DNA of 64,000 bases from Leisingera aquaemixtae (GCF_019801145.1 NZ_JAHVJQ010000002.1:372001-436000); one strand, 5' to 3'; shown: positions 43,653-53,334, counted from the stretch's first letter. The notes: generated by a model from the letters alone, not told the origin. Program-made: numbers and translations.

Positions 43653-45239
43653 CTAGTGGCTGGTGCCTTCGGAAAAGGTGATCTTGTTCCAGACATTGTA
43701 TTTTCCAGACGGTTTGCGCATCGGCAGCCGCTTGACGATCTCCAGCGTCTTGGCGTCATAGACCAGAACCTCGCCGTCGTCCTCCCAGACCGATACCAGA
43801 GCATGCTTGCCGTCCCGGGTGAACTCCACATGCGCAACCGTGGCGCCAGGCACCGGGTCCAGGGTCTTGACGATTTCGAGGGTCTTTTTGTCGATCACAT
43901 GCATTTTGTCCTTATGCGGTCCGAAGAACACATCGGCCCAGACATAAGGGGAGTTTTCGTGGCTGCGCATGAAGAAGCCCGGACCCTGGGTTTCTATTCG
44001 CTTGACGGTTTCCCAGCTTTCCATGTCGATCACGGAGATGGTGCCATCCTTCAGGTGCGGCGTCGCCATGACTGTCGTGTCGCCGTACTTCCAGGTGATC
44101 CCGGACCCGAGGTGCGGCATACCGGGAAGGTCCAGATCTGCCACTTTCTGACCGATCACCAGATCAATCACCTGGCCGCCTTCACCGCTGCGCGAAGCGC
44201 CCATCACGTATTCGTAGGTCTGGTCAAAGAAGAAATCGTCGAGATAATCCGGGGTGGTGATCTTGCGAACCGGGAAAGGAATATCGGTGTGGGCAGGCCC
44301 CTCCATGCGCCAGTCATGGGCAAAACCCTGCTGGGGCGGGTTCTTGCCATAAAAGACTTCCCAGATCTCCGGCACATCCTTCAGCGCCAGCACGAAGCTT
44401 TCGCGCGGCGGCGCCTGGTACACGGCGGACACGCGGCTGGGCGTTCCATCCTTGCCTTTGACCTCGCGCACGTCTGCAACAGTCAGGTCCTCAGTGGACA
44501 GGATCGTCAGAGTATTGGGCAGGTAGTTGGCTACAGCCAGCCAGTTTCCATCGGCGCTCATTGCGATGTTGCGGCTGTTGAGGCCCGCTCGGACACGGCC
44601 CACTTCTTTCAGCGAATACAGGTCGTATTTCTGCACCCAGCCGTCCCGCGACATGATGAAGACAAACCGGCCTTTCGGGTCGAACTTGGGTCCGCCATGA
44701 ACAGCAAAAGGCGTTGGGAACCGGTCGAGCACCTCAAAGGTGTCGCCGTCCAGCACACTCACGTGGTGATCGCCGGTCTCTACCGCCAGGGTGATATTCA
44801 TCGGGTCCGAAGACCACACGGGGGCATCCGCCGGCGCATAGTCCGGGTTCATCTGGCGGCTTTCCGCAATCTGCTCTGCGTTCCAGGCCGGCACCTCCGT
44901 CAGCGGCGTCTTGAGCCAGGCTGCCAGTTCATCAACCTGATCCGCCGGAATCACTTCGGCAAAGGCTGGCATCTGCGTGGCCTCGCGGCCGTGCAGAATG
45001 ACATTTGCCACCTTCGGCCCGCGCATGCGCTTCAGTGTTTCAGGGATCAGCGCGGGGCCGGTTCCGCCCAAACGGCTTTCACCGTGGCAGCTGCTGCACT
45101 GCTCATGATACAGCTCGGCGGGATCGGCAGCGGCGGGTCCGCCAAACAGCATGAGCGCCGGCAGGGCTGCAGCCCAGATTTTTTTCCGCACCAGCGGTTT
45201 CGGCGCGGGGTTATCCGAAAAACCGGTGTTGTGGGTCAT
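43653..45239 (-). CDS. nirN: NirN: c-type cytochrome with d1-binding propeller (heme d1 synthesis)
   Basis: 528 residues from ATG 45239 (GGAAAGAG upstream), inside the 3' end of nirJ (29-bp overlap, different frame). A signal anchor ([17 protein letters not shown]) precedes the heme c site CSSCH (about residues 49-53). The remaining 8-bladed propeller resembles NirS and Nir[50 protein letters not shown]. NirN performs the final desaturation of dihydro-heme d1 in pseudomonads. Extra length over that enzyme is moderate. Confidence 0.9.
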   Translation of the reverse strand: MTHNTGFSDNPAPKPLVRKKIWAAALPALMLFGGPAAADPAELYHEQCSSCHGESRLGGTGPALIPETLKRMRGPKVANVILHGREATQMPAFAEVIPADQVDELAAWLKTPLTEVPAWNAEQIAESRQMNPDYAPADAPVWSSDPMNITLAVETGDHHVSVLDGDTFEVLDRFPTPFAVHGGPKFDPKGRFVFIMSRDGWVQKYDLYSLKEVGRVRAGLNSRNIAMSADGNWLAVANYLPNTLTILSTEDLTVADVREVKGKDGTPSRVSAVYQAPPRESFVLALKDVPEIWEVFYGKNPPQQGFAHDWRMEGPAHTDIPFPVRKITTPDYLDDFFFDQTYEYVMGASRSGEGGQVIDLVIGQKVADLDLPGMPHLGSGITWKYGDTTVMATPHLKDGTISVIDMESWETVKRIETQGPGFFMRSHENSPYVWADVFFGPHKDKMHVIDKKTLEIVKTLDPVPGATVAHVEFTRDGKHALVSVWEDDGEVLVYDAKTLEIVKRLPMRKPSGKYNVWNKITFSEGTSH

Positions 45240-46434
45240 GGCTCTTTCCTTTGAAGGGGGTGACTTCCAGCCGCGGGCCGGCAGAGGCAACACCAATTTC
45301 GCTGTCGGTCAGGTAGCAGGCCGGGTCTTCCGCCCATGGGTTGCCGGTCAGCTGAAGCGCGCGGATACGGGTATTGCCGCCGCAGACATCTTTCAGGCTG
45401 CAGGCGCCGCAGCGGCCTTCCAGCGGGCGCGGGCGGGTCCGCAGCGTTGCCAGCATCGGATCATTGCCGGTCCAGAGCTCGGTAAAAGGCGTCTTCTTGA
45501 CGTTGCCGACAGTGTAGCTGGACCAGTAGGTATCCGGGTGCACATCGCCGAGGAAGTCGATATTGGCAACGCCGAGGCCGGAGGAGTTGCCGCCCCAGGC
45601 CACAAGATGCTCGCGCACGTGGGCGGTCTGCTCGGCGCTGAAATTGCGGCGCACCCAGTCCAGGAAATACCCGGCATCGGCATCGTTGTTTCCGGTGACC
45701 ACGTCCAGCGGCGCGCGCTTCCCGGTCACTCCGTCCCAAGCGCGTTCGATCAGCAGGTCCAGGCCCGCGCGGGTGCGTTTGTGATGCGCGTCCTCACCGC
45801 GGTTCTTGTCGCCGCGCCCCGCATAGACAAGATGCGAGAGGTAAAACTTGTCCACCCCTTCATCGTCGCACAACTGCAGCAGGTCCGGCAGGTGGTGGCC
45901 GGTGCCTTCGGTCAGGCAGAAGCGCAGCCCCACTTTGACACCACGCTTCTTGAGCGCGCGCACTCCGCGCACGGCGGCGTCAAAGGCGCCTTCGACACCG
46001 CGGAACCAGTCGTTGGTGGCGCCGATGCCGTCGATCGAGATGCCCACGTAGTCATATCCAATGTCTGCAATCCGGTCTGCGGCATCGCCGTGGATCTTGG
46101 TGCCGTTGGTCGACAGCGCCAGCACCCGGACCAGTTCCCGCGCCCGGCGGGCCAGAGGATCAAGGTACTTGCAGTCCAAAGGCTCGCCGCCCGACAGGAT
46201 CAGTGCGGGGACGCGGAACCGCCCCAAATCCTCCAGCGTCTCCATCGCCTGCTGCTGGCTCAGCTCGCCAGGGAAATCGACATCAGCCGAAACCGTATAG
46301 CAGTGGCGGCATTTCAGGTTGCAGCGGCGGGTGAGGTTCCAGATCACCACCGGCTTGACCATCCCCGCGCCACCGCGCTTGCGCACGGGTTTCGGCTCGG
46401 TCAGCTGCTTCATGTATTCGGACATGCGAAACAT
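45211..46434 (-). CDS. nirJ: Radical SAM heme d1 biosynthesis protein NirJ
   Basis: 407 residues. The radical SAM cluster motif is in [16 protein letters not shown] (CxxxCxxC, about residues 37-44). A C-terminal SPASM-like cysteine set is visible ([15 protein letters not shown] and DPACYL). NirJ removes propionate side chains from the d1 precursor. It lies four bases after nirH and overlaps nirN. Confidence 0.95.
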   Translation of the reverse strand: MFRMSEYMKQLTEPKPVRKRGGAGMVKPVVIWNLTRRCNLKCRHCYTVSADVDFPGELSQQQAMETLEDLGRFRVPALILSGGEPLDCKYLDPLARRARELVRVLALSTNGTKIHGDAADRIADIGYDYVGISIDGIGATNDWFRGVEGAFDAAVRGVRALKKRGVKVGLRFCLTEGTGHHLPDLLQLCDDEGVDKFYLSHLVYAGRGDKNRGEDAHHKRTRAGLDLLIERAWDGVTGKRAPLDVVTGNNDADAGYFLDWVRRNFSAEQTAHVREHLVAWGGNSSGLGVANIDFLGDVHPDTYWSSYTVGNVKKTPFTELWTGNDPMLATLRTRPRPLEGRCGACSLKDVCGGNTRIRALQLTGNPWAEDPACYLTDSEIGVASAGPRLEVTPFKGKSHDPQHRFFG

Positions 46435-46438
46435 GGGA

Positions 46439-46933
46439 TTACCCCCGCTTGCGGAGCCTGAGCCCCGTCTTTTTCAGAATGCGCTTGGAATAGAGAATGT
46501 CGTGGCTGCGGCAGGCACCGCCCAGCAGCGCGGCAATCTCCTGGCGTTTGGCCTCGACTTCGTCACGGGTGTCGCCGTGGACCATGGCAAAGAGGTTGTA
46601 GGTCCAGCCGGCCTCCGGTGCGCGCGGCCGTTCGTAGCAATGGGTGACAAAAGGCAGCGCGCCAATGCAGGCGCCTAGTTCCGCCACCCGGGCATCTTCG
46701 ACATCCCAGACGGTCATGCCGTTTGCCACCATGCCCAGCTTGTAGTGGTTCGCAGCCGCGGCGATGCGGCGGATCGCACCGCTTTCTTTCATGGCCCGGA
46801 TCCGTTCGATCAGTGCCTCTTCGCTGATACCGAGGCGCCCAGCCACTTCGGCATAGGGCTCAGCTACCAGAGGCAGGCCGCCCTGAAGCGCCGCAGTAAT
46901 CTCGCGGTCAGAAATTTCGGTCTCGACAGTCAT
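46439..46933 (-). CDS. nirH: Siroheme decarboxylase subunit NirH
   Basis: 164 residues from ATG 46933 (ATGA overlap with nirG). AsnC/Lrp-like helix-turn-helix fold at about 20-65 ([29 protein letters not shown]) with an AsnC-type C-terminal domain. [26 protein letters not shown] carries the family's H-x-Y-x-R motif. NirD, L, G and H together decarboxylate siroheme to didecarboxysiroheme. Confidence 0.9.
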   Translation of the reverse strand: MTVETEISDREITAALQGGLPLVAEPYAEVAGRLGISEEALIERIRAMKESGAIRRIAAAANHYKLGMVANGMTVWDVEDARVAELGACIGALPFVTHCYERPRAPEAGWTYNLFAMVHGDTRDEVEAKRQEIAALLGGACRSHDILYSKRILKKTGLRLRKRG

Positions 46934-47379
46934 GCATTCACCCGGAAGCCGATGAAGAACTCCTGCAGTTTCGGGAAACACAGAACCTGCAGGCCGGTCT
47001 TGCGCTCGATCCGCGCTGCCGTATCCGCAATGCCCTCCGGTGTTTCGGTGGCCAGCACGAACCACATGTTGAGCGCGTGGTCGCGCTCATAGTTGTGCGC
47101 CACTTCCGGGAAGTCATTGACTTCGGTCATGACTTCTTCAAAACGGTCCGTCGGCACCTCCATCGCACACAAGCAGAAAGCCCCGCCCATGGCTGCCACG
47201 TCGAAGAACGGACCGAAGCGGGTGATCGCGCCTGCGTCCTTCATCGCTTTCGTGCGCTCGATGACCTCGGTTTCTGAGAGCCCCAGTTCCGCCCCGACGG
47301 CGGCAAAGGGGCGGCTGGAAAGCGGCAGGTCGTCCTGCAGCCTGTTGATCAATGCGCGATCGGTATCGTCCAGCATCAT
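46930..47379 (-). CDS. nirG: Siroheme decarboxylase subunit NirG
   Basis: 149 residues. Same fold as NirH: FAAVGAELGLSETEVIERTKAMKDAGAITR, and the active motif AHNYERDHALNMWFVLATE. It starts within the NirDL stop (ATGA) and overlaps nirH in the same way. Sequence groups with the D half of NirDL rather than the L half. Confidence 0.92.
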   Translation of the reverse strand: MMLDDTDRALINRLQDDLPLSSRPFAAVGAELGLSETEVIERTKAMKDAGAITRFGPFFDVAAMGGAFCLCAMEVPTDRFEEVMTEVNDFPEVAHNYERDHALNMWFVLATETPEGIADTAARIERKTGLQVLCFPKLQEFFIGFRVNA

Positions 47380-48365
47380 GCAGCCCTTCCATCGCTTCGG
47401 GCAATCAGAGCCCCGGTCTGTTTGAAGCAGCGGCTCGAGAAGAGCACCTTGCTGCGCGCGCCCGCCAGTTCAGGGAGGGCGCTTGCGGCATCGATCACCG
47501 TCTGCGCGCCGCTGCGGGTGCGGGCGTGCACCATGTTGTAGAGCCTGTACGGCCAGACACCCGGAACTGGCCTGCGTTCATAGGCAAGCGTCACCCCGTC
47601 CAGCGCTGCAAGCGCGGGCCCCGCGGTGCCGATCTGCGCTTGGGGCAGGTCCCAGACCACCATTGCATTGGCCGACCATCCCAGCGCCCTGTGGCGGACG
47701 ATGACGCCAAGACGCGAAATGATCCCTGCCTGCTGAAGCACGTTGATCCGGTCGATCACAACTGCTTCGCCCAAACCGAGCTGCAGCCCGATTTCAGCAT
47801 ACGGCCGCTTCGCCAGGGGCATGCCCCTGGCAAGGATCTGCAGCAAGTCCCTGTCGCCATCAAGCAGCACGCTGCGATCGGCCGGGCGCGGCGGGTTGAG
47901 CTGGCGCGGGCCGTTCATGCGGAACCCCAGATCGACGTTGAAGGGACGCACAAGCCGCAGATCCAGAACCCGCAGGCCAGTGGCCTTCTCAATGCAGGCA
48001 AGTGTTTCATCCACATGCGCACGATCCGGCCCCGTCGCCACAAACCAAAGGTTCCAGAAGTCTTCGCGCTGGTAATTGTGATTCACGCCAGGCTGCGTGC
48101 CGATCAGCGCCGCGACTTCCTCGATGCGGTTGGGCGGGGCCGCCACCGCAGCCAAAGTAGAGGCCGAAATTGTGTTGGGCGCGATGGTTGCGCCGAGCCG
48201 GCTGACGCGGCCAGCGCCCTGCATGAACGACAGGCGCGCGATGACCTCGTCCTCGCCGATCCCGAGCGCCTCGCCCAGCAGGGCGAAGGGGCGCGCGGTG
48301 ACTGGGAAATCCCTCTGCCAGTCATCCAGCAGGCGGCGGTCGGTCGAGCAGGCGATCCCGTCCAT
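47376..48365 (-). CDS. nirD: Siroheme decarboxylase NirDL (natural fusion)
   Basis: 329 residues made of two AsnC-like halves: NirD-like (about 1-155, motif NHNYQREDFWNLWFV) and NirL-like (about 170-320, motif LAYERRPVPGVWPYRLYNMVH). A fused NirDL is common in alphaproteobacteria. The L half has alanine where the D, G and H members have histidine in the H-x-Y-x-R motif. Coupled to nirG (ATGA) and three bases after nirF. Confidence 0.92.
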   Translation of the reverse strand: MDGIACSTDRRLLDDWQRDFPVTARPFALLGEALGIGEDEVIARLSFMQGAGRVSRLGATIAPNTISASTLAAVAAPPNRIEEVAALIGTQPGVNHNYQREDFWNLWFVATGPDRAHVDETLACIEKATGLRVLDLRLVRPFNVDLGFRMNGPRQLNPPRPADRSVLLDGDRDLLQILARGMPLAKRPYAEIGLQLGLGEAVVIDRINVLQQAGIISRLGVIVRHRALGWSANAMVVWDLPQAQIGTAGPALAALDGVTLAYERRPVPGVWPYRLYNMVHARTRSGAQTVIDAASALPELAGARSKVLFSSRCFKQTGALIARSDGRAA

Positions 48366-48368
48366 TTC

Positions 48369-49508
48369 TTACAAACCCGTCCTGTGCGCCCGTGCGGTAA
48401 AGAAGATCCCCGAAGGGCTTTCCGCGTCTATTTCACGAAGTTTCTCAAAGGTCTGCGTGTCGTAGACCATAATCTTTCCGGCGTCCCGGACGCTCAGCCA
48501 GACTTCGTGACCACGCGGAGTGAACTCCATGTGCAGCACCGCTGGTCCGGGCTTGAACTGGTGGATTACTTCCTTGGAAACACTGTCGATCACCTGGATC
48601 GTGTCATTCAGAGGGTGGGCAAAGTTGACCCAGACCTGCCGCCCGTCTGGCCGCGCCATGGCAAAGACCGGCTGGCCGTGCGTCTTGGTGCGGGCGGTCT
48701 CCTCCAGAGTGTTTGCGTCCACCCACAGCACTTCGTGGTGGCCCACTGCCGGCAGCACGAACTCCTGCCCGGTCAGTGCCCAGCCTTCTAGGTGAGGCAT
48801 CTTGTAGACCGGCATTTCTTCCTGCCCCCGGCCATAGCCGGGCAGCACCCGGATGGGCTCCGGCTGCTCGGCCCACAGGTCCAGTGCAGTCAGCCCGTCT
48901 TCTCCGAACAGACCGGTGATATAGGTCCGCCCGCTGGCCGTGATCAGCGCATCATAGGGGCGATCGCCCATTCCCGGGATACGGGTGATTTCCGGTTCCG
49001 CCCCGGACATGTCGGCGATCCAGGTCTCGCCTGTGTCCCAGACGGTAAACACAAAACGGGTGCCGGGCGCATCCACTAGGCCGATGGTCTTGCCGCCGGT
49101 GGGAATGTCCAGAACCATTTCCAGGGTATCCGCGTCAAAGATGCGCACACCGCCGGGGTCATAGTTGGAAACCGCCACCAGCTTGCCATCGTCTGAGATC
49201 GCCCCGCCGATGGCATTTCCCGACTGCATCACCCGGCCCGTAACCTTGCGGGTGGTGATGTCCAGCTTGGTCAGCCCGCCGTCGCGGCCAAAGACATAGG
49301 CAAAACGTTCATCCGGCGAATAGACGAGGCTGGCATGGCTGAGGTCGCCGAAGCCTTCGATCCGCGCAAGTGCCGCGCGCTCGGATTGATCGACCAGCAG
49401 CACAGAACCTGTGGCCCGCTCTATAACAACGCCAAGATCGCCTGTGGCAACGGTCTCGGCACCGGCTGCGGACGCGCAGAACAGGACGGCGGCAAGGAGG
49501 TGCTTCAC
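48369..49508 (-). CDS. nirF: Heme d1 biosynthesis protein NirF
   Basis: 379 residues, GTG start overlapping the nirC stop (GTGA). A signal peptide (KHLLAAVLFCASAAGA) precedes an eight-bladed propeller related to the d1 domain of NirS: GVVIERATGSVLLVDQSERAALARIEG, ISDDGKLVAVSNYDPGGVRIFDADTL and GDRPYDALITASGRTYITGLFGEDGLTALD. NirF takes part in the late periplasmic conversion of the d1 precursor. Confidence 0.94.
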   Translation of the reverse strand: MKHLLAAVLFCASAAGAETVATGDLGVVIERATGSVLLVDQSERAALARIEGFGDLSHASLVYSPDERFAYVFGRDGGLTKLDITTRKVTGRVMQSGNAIGGAISDDGKLVAVSNYDPGGVRIFDADTLEMVLDIPTGGKTIGLVDAPGTRFVFTVWDTGETWIADMSGAEPEITRIPGMGDRPYDALITASGRTYITGLFGEDGLTALDLWAEQPEPIRVLPGYGRGQEEMPVYKMPHLEGWALTGQEFVLPAVGHHEVLWVDANTLEETARTKTHGQPVFAMARPDGRQVWVNFAHPLNDTIQVIDSVSKEVIHQFKPGPAVLHMEFTPRGHEVWLSVRDAGKIMVYDTQTFEKLREIDAESPSGIFFTARAHRTGL

Positions 49509-49834
49509 TTCATTTCTCCTGACAACAGGTAATCGGCAATCCGCGCAGCGTCTTCCTGGCTCAGCAAGGGGCGCCAGGGCGGCATGGGGGTATCGGGAAC
49601 CCCGTTTAGGATCACCGAAACAAGGACCTCGCGGTCGTAGTGCTGCAGCGCTTCAGGTGTGAGTTCAGGCCCCAGCCCGCCCTTGAGCTGCAGCCCGTGG
49701 CACGAACCGCAATCCTGGTGTACCAGACGCTGCAGGGCATCTGCCCCTTCCGCTCCAGCAGGGCCGGCAGCGGCGGCACATGGCAACAGCAGCGCCAGGG
49801 CAGCCGCGGTTATGCCGTGCCGGATGTCAGCCAT
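49505..49834 (-). CDS. nirC: Small c-type cytochrome NirC
   Basis: 109 residues from ATG 49834 (eight-base overlap with nirE). A signal peptide (ITAAALALLLPCAAAAG) precedes one heme site CGSCH (about residues 42-46) and the methionine ligand region TPMPPWRPLLS. NirC is a candidate electron carrier for NirN/d1 assembly. It overlaps nirF by four bases. Confidence 0.9.
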   Translation of the reverse strand: MADIRHGITAAALALLLPCAAAAGPAGAEGADALQRLVHQDCGSCHGLQLKGGLGPELTPEALQHYDREVLVSVILNGVPDTPMPPWRPLLSQEDAARIADYLLSGEMK

Positions 49835-50594
49835 GGGCTTTAGCCTGCGCCACCAGTTCGGCAACGGGCTGTTCGGAATACAGCGAAACCACCTGGCCGA
49901 TGATGAACAATGTGGGCGGCTTCAGCCCGGCCTCGCGGGCATCCTGCGCAATCGAGCCGAGCGTCGAGACCATGCGCCGCTCCTCAGCCGAGGTGGCTTT
50001 GGATATCGCCATCACAGGTGTGCCCGCCGGCAGGCCTTCGGTCATCAGCCCCATGGCAATCTGGCCGATATTGGCGACCCCCATGTAGACGACAAGCGTC
50101 GTGTCAGGATCGGCCAGCCGCTTCCAGTCCAGGTCCAGAATCTTGTCCGCCTGCCGGTGCCCGGTCACATACTGCACGCTGGTGGCGATGCCGCGGTGGG
50201 TGAGCGGCACCCCGGTCGAGCAGGACGCGCCCTGTGCTGCAGTGATCCCCGGCGCGTATTCGACACTGACTCCGTGCCCGGTCAGATACAGCGCCTCTTC
50301 GGATCCCCGGCCAAAAATCATCGGATCGCCGCCCTTGAGACGTGCCACCGTATGGCCTTGGCTTGCCTGCTCAAGCAGTATCTCGTTGATACGGTCCTGC
50401 GGGACAGGATGGTTTTTCGGGCATTTTCCGACTGGAATCAGCGCCGCCCCTTTTGGGCACAGCGCCATGATTTCATCCGAAACCAGACGGTCGTAGACAA
50501 CAACATCCGCCCCTTCCAGCATCTTGAGCGCCCGCAGGGTCAGCAGGTCAGGATCTCCCGGGCCAGCGCCTATCAGGAATACTTTACCGCTCAT
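49827..50594 (-). CDS. nirE: Uroporphyrinogen-III C-methyltransferase NirE
   Basis: 255 residues. Features: KVFLIGAGPGDPDLLTLRALKMLEGADVVVYDRLV and VARLKGGDPMIFGRGSEEALYL, diagnostic of the SUMT family (CobA/NirE). It makes precorrin-2, the first committed step of heme d1. It begins the heme d1 block, and the start ATG is preceded by AGGGACC. The promoter with a Dnr-like box is about 150 bp upstream. Confidence 0.93.
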   Translation of the reverse strand: MSGKVFLIGAGPGDPDLLTLRALKMLEGADVVVYDRLVSDEIMALCPKGAALIPVGKCPKNHPVPQDRINEILLEQASQGHTVARLKGGDPMIFGRGSEEALYLTGHGVSVEYAPGITAAQGASCSTGVPLTHRGIATSVQYVTGHRQADKILDLDWKRLADPDTTLVVYMGVANIGQIAMGLMTEGLPAGTPVMAISKATSAEERRMVSTLGSIAQDAREAGLKPPTLFIIGQVVSLYSEQPVAELVAQAKAHG

Positions 50595-50920
50595 GAGGTC
50601 CCTCGCATGTATCTGTTGTTTCCATAATCAGGGTTTCCAAGACCCGGCGTCCTGTCCCGCTTGTTCCATACAGCGGAGATGGCCTGATCCTGCGAATCCG
50701 GTATGTCAGGGGCAGAATGCCCCGGAGCCGGCACGGGTTCCTTGACTTAAGTTAAGGTGCCGGTCGCGCGTTGGGATCTTGCTGCCAATATTCGTCTAAG
50801 CCATTGTAATAGATAATTAAATGGCTTCGAAAAGGATGCTCTGGCGAGCACCGGCATCCCGTGCTTCGTGCCCGTGGTAATCGCAGCCGCGGGCTGCGGA
50901 AAGCGCAGCTTCCGCTGTGC
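50595..50920. other. Regulatory region between the cupredoxin and nirE
   Basis: 326 bp. It holds the Dnr-type box at 50742-50755 with a -10-like CATTCT (minus strand, 50719-50714) at the spacing expected for a class II site, giving a predicted start near 50707. No other gene is supported. Confidence 0.55.
50742..50755 (-). promoter_or_regulatory. Dnr/NNR-type box before nirE
   Basis: TTGAC-TTAA-GTTAA, part of the near-perfect 18-bp palindrome CCTTGACTTAAGTTAAGG (one mismatched pair). About 150 bp upstream of nirE, it would drive nirECFDLGHJN as a separate unit from nirS. Confidence 0.7.
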
Positions 50921-51340
50921 TTATTCCTCTGTGACCGTGACCATTCCGATCATCTGCTGTGTCTCCCAATGGGGACCACAGAGGTATTCCTGGCTTCCAG
51001 CGGTCAGAAAGGTGAATTCGACGCTCTCCTCCGGAAAAGCGCGATCCGATTCCGGCATTCCGGCAGCGGGCGACAAAACGCTGTGGCTGGTGCGCTTGTC
51101 GACATTGACCCAGCGCACGGTGGTTCCCACGGGCACCGTGACTGCCGCAGGGCAGAAGTTGTACTTGTACATTTTGACGACCGTCACGCCTTCCGCGTCG
51201 GCGGAAGAGCTGCCGAAAATAGAGACATAGCGCTCCTCGGCCTCAGCACAAATCGCGGCATTACCGTCGTCTTCCGCCAGAACGGGAAAAGCTGCCGCAA
51301 GCGGCAGCAGTGCAGACACAAGAATGGATAGCCTTTTCAT
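50921..51340 (-). CDS. Periplasmic cupredoxin (type 1 copper protein)
   Basis: 139 residues with a signal peptide ending FPVLA. The plastocyanin/pseudoazurin-like fold shows VKMYKYNFCPAAVTVPVGTTVRWVNVDKRTSHSV (first copper His) and YLCGPHWETQQMIG with the second His, Cys and the axial Met. It lies inside the nir cluster between the NirT-type cytochrome and nirE, and could donate electrons to NirS in place of a NirM cytochrome. Function is inferred. Confidence 0.88.
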   Translation of the reverse strand: MKRLSILVSALLPLAAAFPVLAEDDGNAAICAEAEERYVSIFGSSSADAEGVTVVKMYKYNFCPAAVTVPVGTTVRWVNVDKRTSHSVLSPAAGMPESDRAFPEESVEFTFLTAGSQEYLCGPHWETQQMIGMVTVTEE

Positions 51341-51363
51341 CTGAAGTCTCCTTGCCGGAAGAT

Positions 51364-51390
51364 CCGGCGGCCGGAAGGCCCGGCCGCCGG
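51364..51390 (-). terminator. Intercistronic hairpin after the NirT-type cytochrome gene
   Basis: An 11-bp perfect GC stem CCGGCGGCCGG/CCGGCCGCCGG, loop of five, 7 bases past the stop codon on the minus strand. No T run follows on the transcribed side, so it probably protects the mRNA 3' end or trims expression. Confidence 0.6.
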
Positions 51391-51397
51391 TTTGTTT

Positions 51398-53191
51398 TTA
51401 CTGCCCGACTACGTTGATCTGCGCCTCGCCGTTGTCCAGGGCCATGGTGGTGTTCAGCGTCACGTGGTGGAACCGCGCGGCGGCATAGTCATCATGGATG
51501 GCGAAGCCGACAGTGTAGGTTTTGCCCGGTTCCAGCGGAACATCCCCCTGCGCGCCGGAGTTCAGCGGCCGTGAGAAGACCACGGTCCACATACCGGCCG
51601 AAAGGGTGGCTTCGGAGGCGAACTCGCCGCCGTTCTCGACCCGGCGCTCCAGCAGATACCCGTTGGAGCCGCTGCCGTCCGAGTAGACCCGCATCAGGTC
51701 CATGAAGGTGCCGTCGGCCAGGTACTGCTCGATCTCCTCTGCCGCCTTCAGCTGATCCCAGCCGCCCTGCGGTTTGCCGCGGCGCCCCTTGATCTCGATG
51801 CTGGAGCGGGTCTCGCTTAGATACTTGGTGACAGAGCCGTTGGCCTCAAGGCGGGCCGCGACATCGCCGCTGGCGGCAATCGCTTCGGCGCCAGGGTCAA
51901 AGGGCATGTAGGTGTTGTCCGCGTGGCAAGTCGCCCAGCAGCCTACCTGCTCACCCATCTCGATGCCGGTGCCGGTGATCATCATTGCGACCTTGATCTG
52001 GTTGTCCGGGTCCATTTTGCCGCCGTCCACGAAGGGTACGGGAGCATGGGAACCGTCCGGCCATTGCATGCGCACATAGAGGTTCTCACCGTCATGTGCC
52101 GCCTGCACGGTTGCATTGATCACGCCGCGCTTGCCGGGTACTGGCGTCGGCTCGGTGTTCTCGGTTCCGGCGACAATCTTGCTGCCGATGGCTTCCACCT
52201 CTTTGCCGTGGCAGGTCGAACATTGGTCGCCGCCTTTGGTCAGCGGGCGCGCGCCGCCGTGCTGCTTGCCGTTCTGCACCCATTCGAAAGAGGCCTGGCC
52301 GGGGTAGAACAGAGTCATGTTCGCCGCGGTAACTGCATCCCAGTCAATGCCCGGCGCAACATTGCTGCCGCCTGATCCTGCCGCTTCGGCAGTTTCTCCG
52401 GACGCCAGAGCCCGTTCCTCTGCACGTGCCGCCTCGACTGCAGCGGCGATGCGGGCCTGAACAACTTCCTGCTCAGCTTGTTTGGCCGCTTGGGCAGCCT
52501 CAGCTTCGGCGGCTTCCTTGGCTTCGATGCGGGCGAGGCTTTCCATGTATTCTGCCGGAATCTCGCGGATGAACCGCGGGTCTGGTGACTCCAGCTTCTC
52601 GAGATACTCGTCCTCCGCCCGGTCGCGGATGTTGGAGTGCGCGATACCCTTGTGGCAGTCGATGCAGGTTTGCCCCACAGTCATGGCGTTCAAGTGCTGC
52701 TGGCGCGCGCGCGGCTTCTGGAATTCCGGCATCATCGACTCGAAGTCATGACAGTTCCGGCATTCGCGCGAGTCCGTGCGCTTCATCCGCTCCCATTCGT
52801 TCATGGCCAGGTGAATGCGCTTGGCTTCGAACTTCTCAGGAGTGCTGATCGTTCCGGTAATCTTGCCCCAGACTTCCTTCGAGGCCTGAATCTTGCGGAT
52901 GATCTTGTGTGTCCAGTCCTTTGGCACGTGGCAGTCAGAACAGACCGCGCCGACACCCGAGCGGTTCACATCATGGATCGTGCCCTTGTATTCCTCATAA
53001 ACGAAGTCCCGCATCTCGTGGCAGGAGACGCAGAACTGCTTTGTGTTGGTTGCTTCCATGGCGGTGTTGAAACCGCCCCAGAAAATAATGCCCGCGGTGA
53101 AGGCAACAAGAATCCCGCCGATCGGCATGCCCCAAAGGACATAGCGCCGCCAGAGGGGTCTTTTCTTTTCCGCTTGGTTGGTCTGGGTCAT
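51398..53191 (-). CDS. NapC/NirT-type multiheme cytochrome fused to a coiled coil and a DMSO-reductase-family heme-binding domain
   Basis: 597 residues. A membrane anchor (about 17-45) and four CxxCH sites (CVSCH 54-58, CSDCH 84-88, CRNCH 145-149, CIDCH 176-180) form a NapC/NirT unit that takes electrons from quinol. A long alanine/glutamate-rich coiled coil (about 212-270) follows. The C-terminal 320 residues carry a fifth heme site CSTCH (324-328) and CWATCH (418-423), a CXXXCH, before a beta-rich domain ending GKTYTVGFAIHDDYAAARFHHVTLN that resembles the ethylbenzene-dehydrogenase-type gamma subunit fold. It probably routes electrons to NirS. The six-heme count is a prediction. Confidence 0.85.
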   Translation of the reverse strand: MTQTNQAEKKRPLWRRYVLWGMPIGGILVAFTAGIIFWGGFNTAMEATNTKQFCVSCHEMRDFVYEEYKGTIHDVNRSGVGAVCSDCHVPKDWTHKIIRKIQASKEVWGKITGTISTPEKFEAKRIHLAMNEWERMKRTDSRECRNCHDFESMMPEFQKPRARQQHLNAMTVGQTCIDCHKGIAHSNIRDRAEDEYLEKLESPDPRFIREIPAEYMESLARIEAKEAAEAEAAQAAKQAEQEVVQARIAAAVEAARAEERALASGETAEAAGSGGSNVAPGIDWDAVTAANMTLFYPGQASFEWVQNGKQHGGARPLTKGGDQCSTCHGKEVEAIGSKIVAGTENTEPTPVPGKRGVINATVQAAHDGENLYVRMQWPDGSHAPVPFVDGGKMDPDNQIKVAMMITGTGIEMGEQVGCWATCHADNTYMPFDPGAEAIAASGDVAARLEANGSVTKYLSETRSSIEIKGRRGKPQGGWDQLKAAEEIEQYLADGTFMDLMRVYSDGSGSNGYLLERRVENGGEFASEATLSAGMWTVVFSRPLNSGAQGDVPLEPGKTYTVGFAIHDDYAAARFHHVTLNTTMALDNGEAQINVVGQ

Positions 53192-53334
53192 CTCCAGGCT
53201 CCATAAATCTCTGTATGAGCCCCCTGCCGACGGAGGTCTAAGTCCCGGATTGCAGGGGGCGCAGGGCGGGATGCAGAGGTATCTGCCGTGCCCTGACTCC
53301 CCGCGGCCGCCGCAATCCGGTACCGCTAAGGCAG

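Noticed and set aside
42972-45254. A 760-codon plus-strand frame opposite nnrS and nirN.
   Set aside because: The opposite strand encodes two clear families with signals and motifs; the plus frame is rich in His, Gln and Arg as expected from a shadow.
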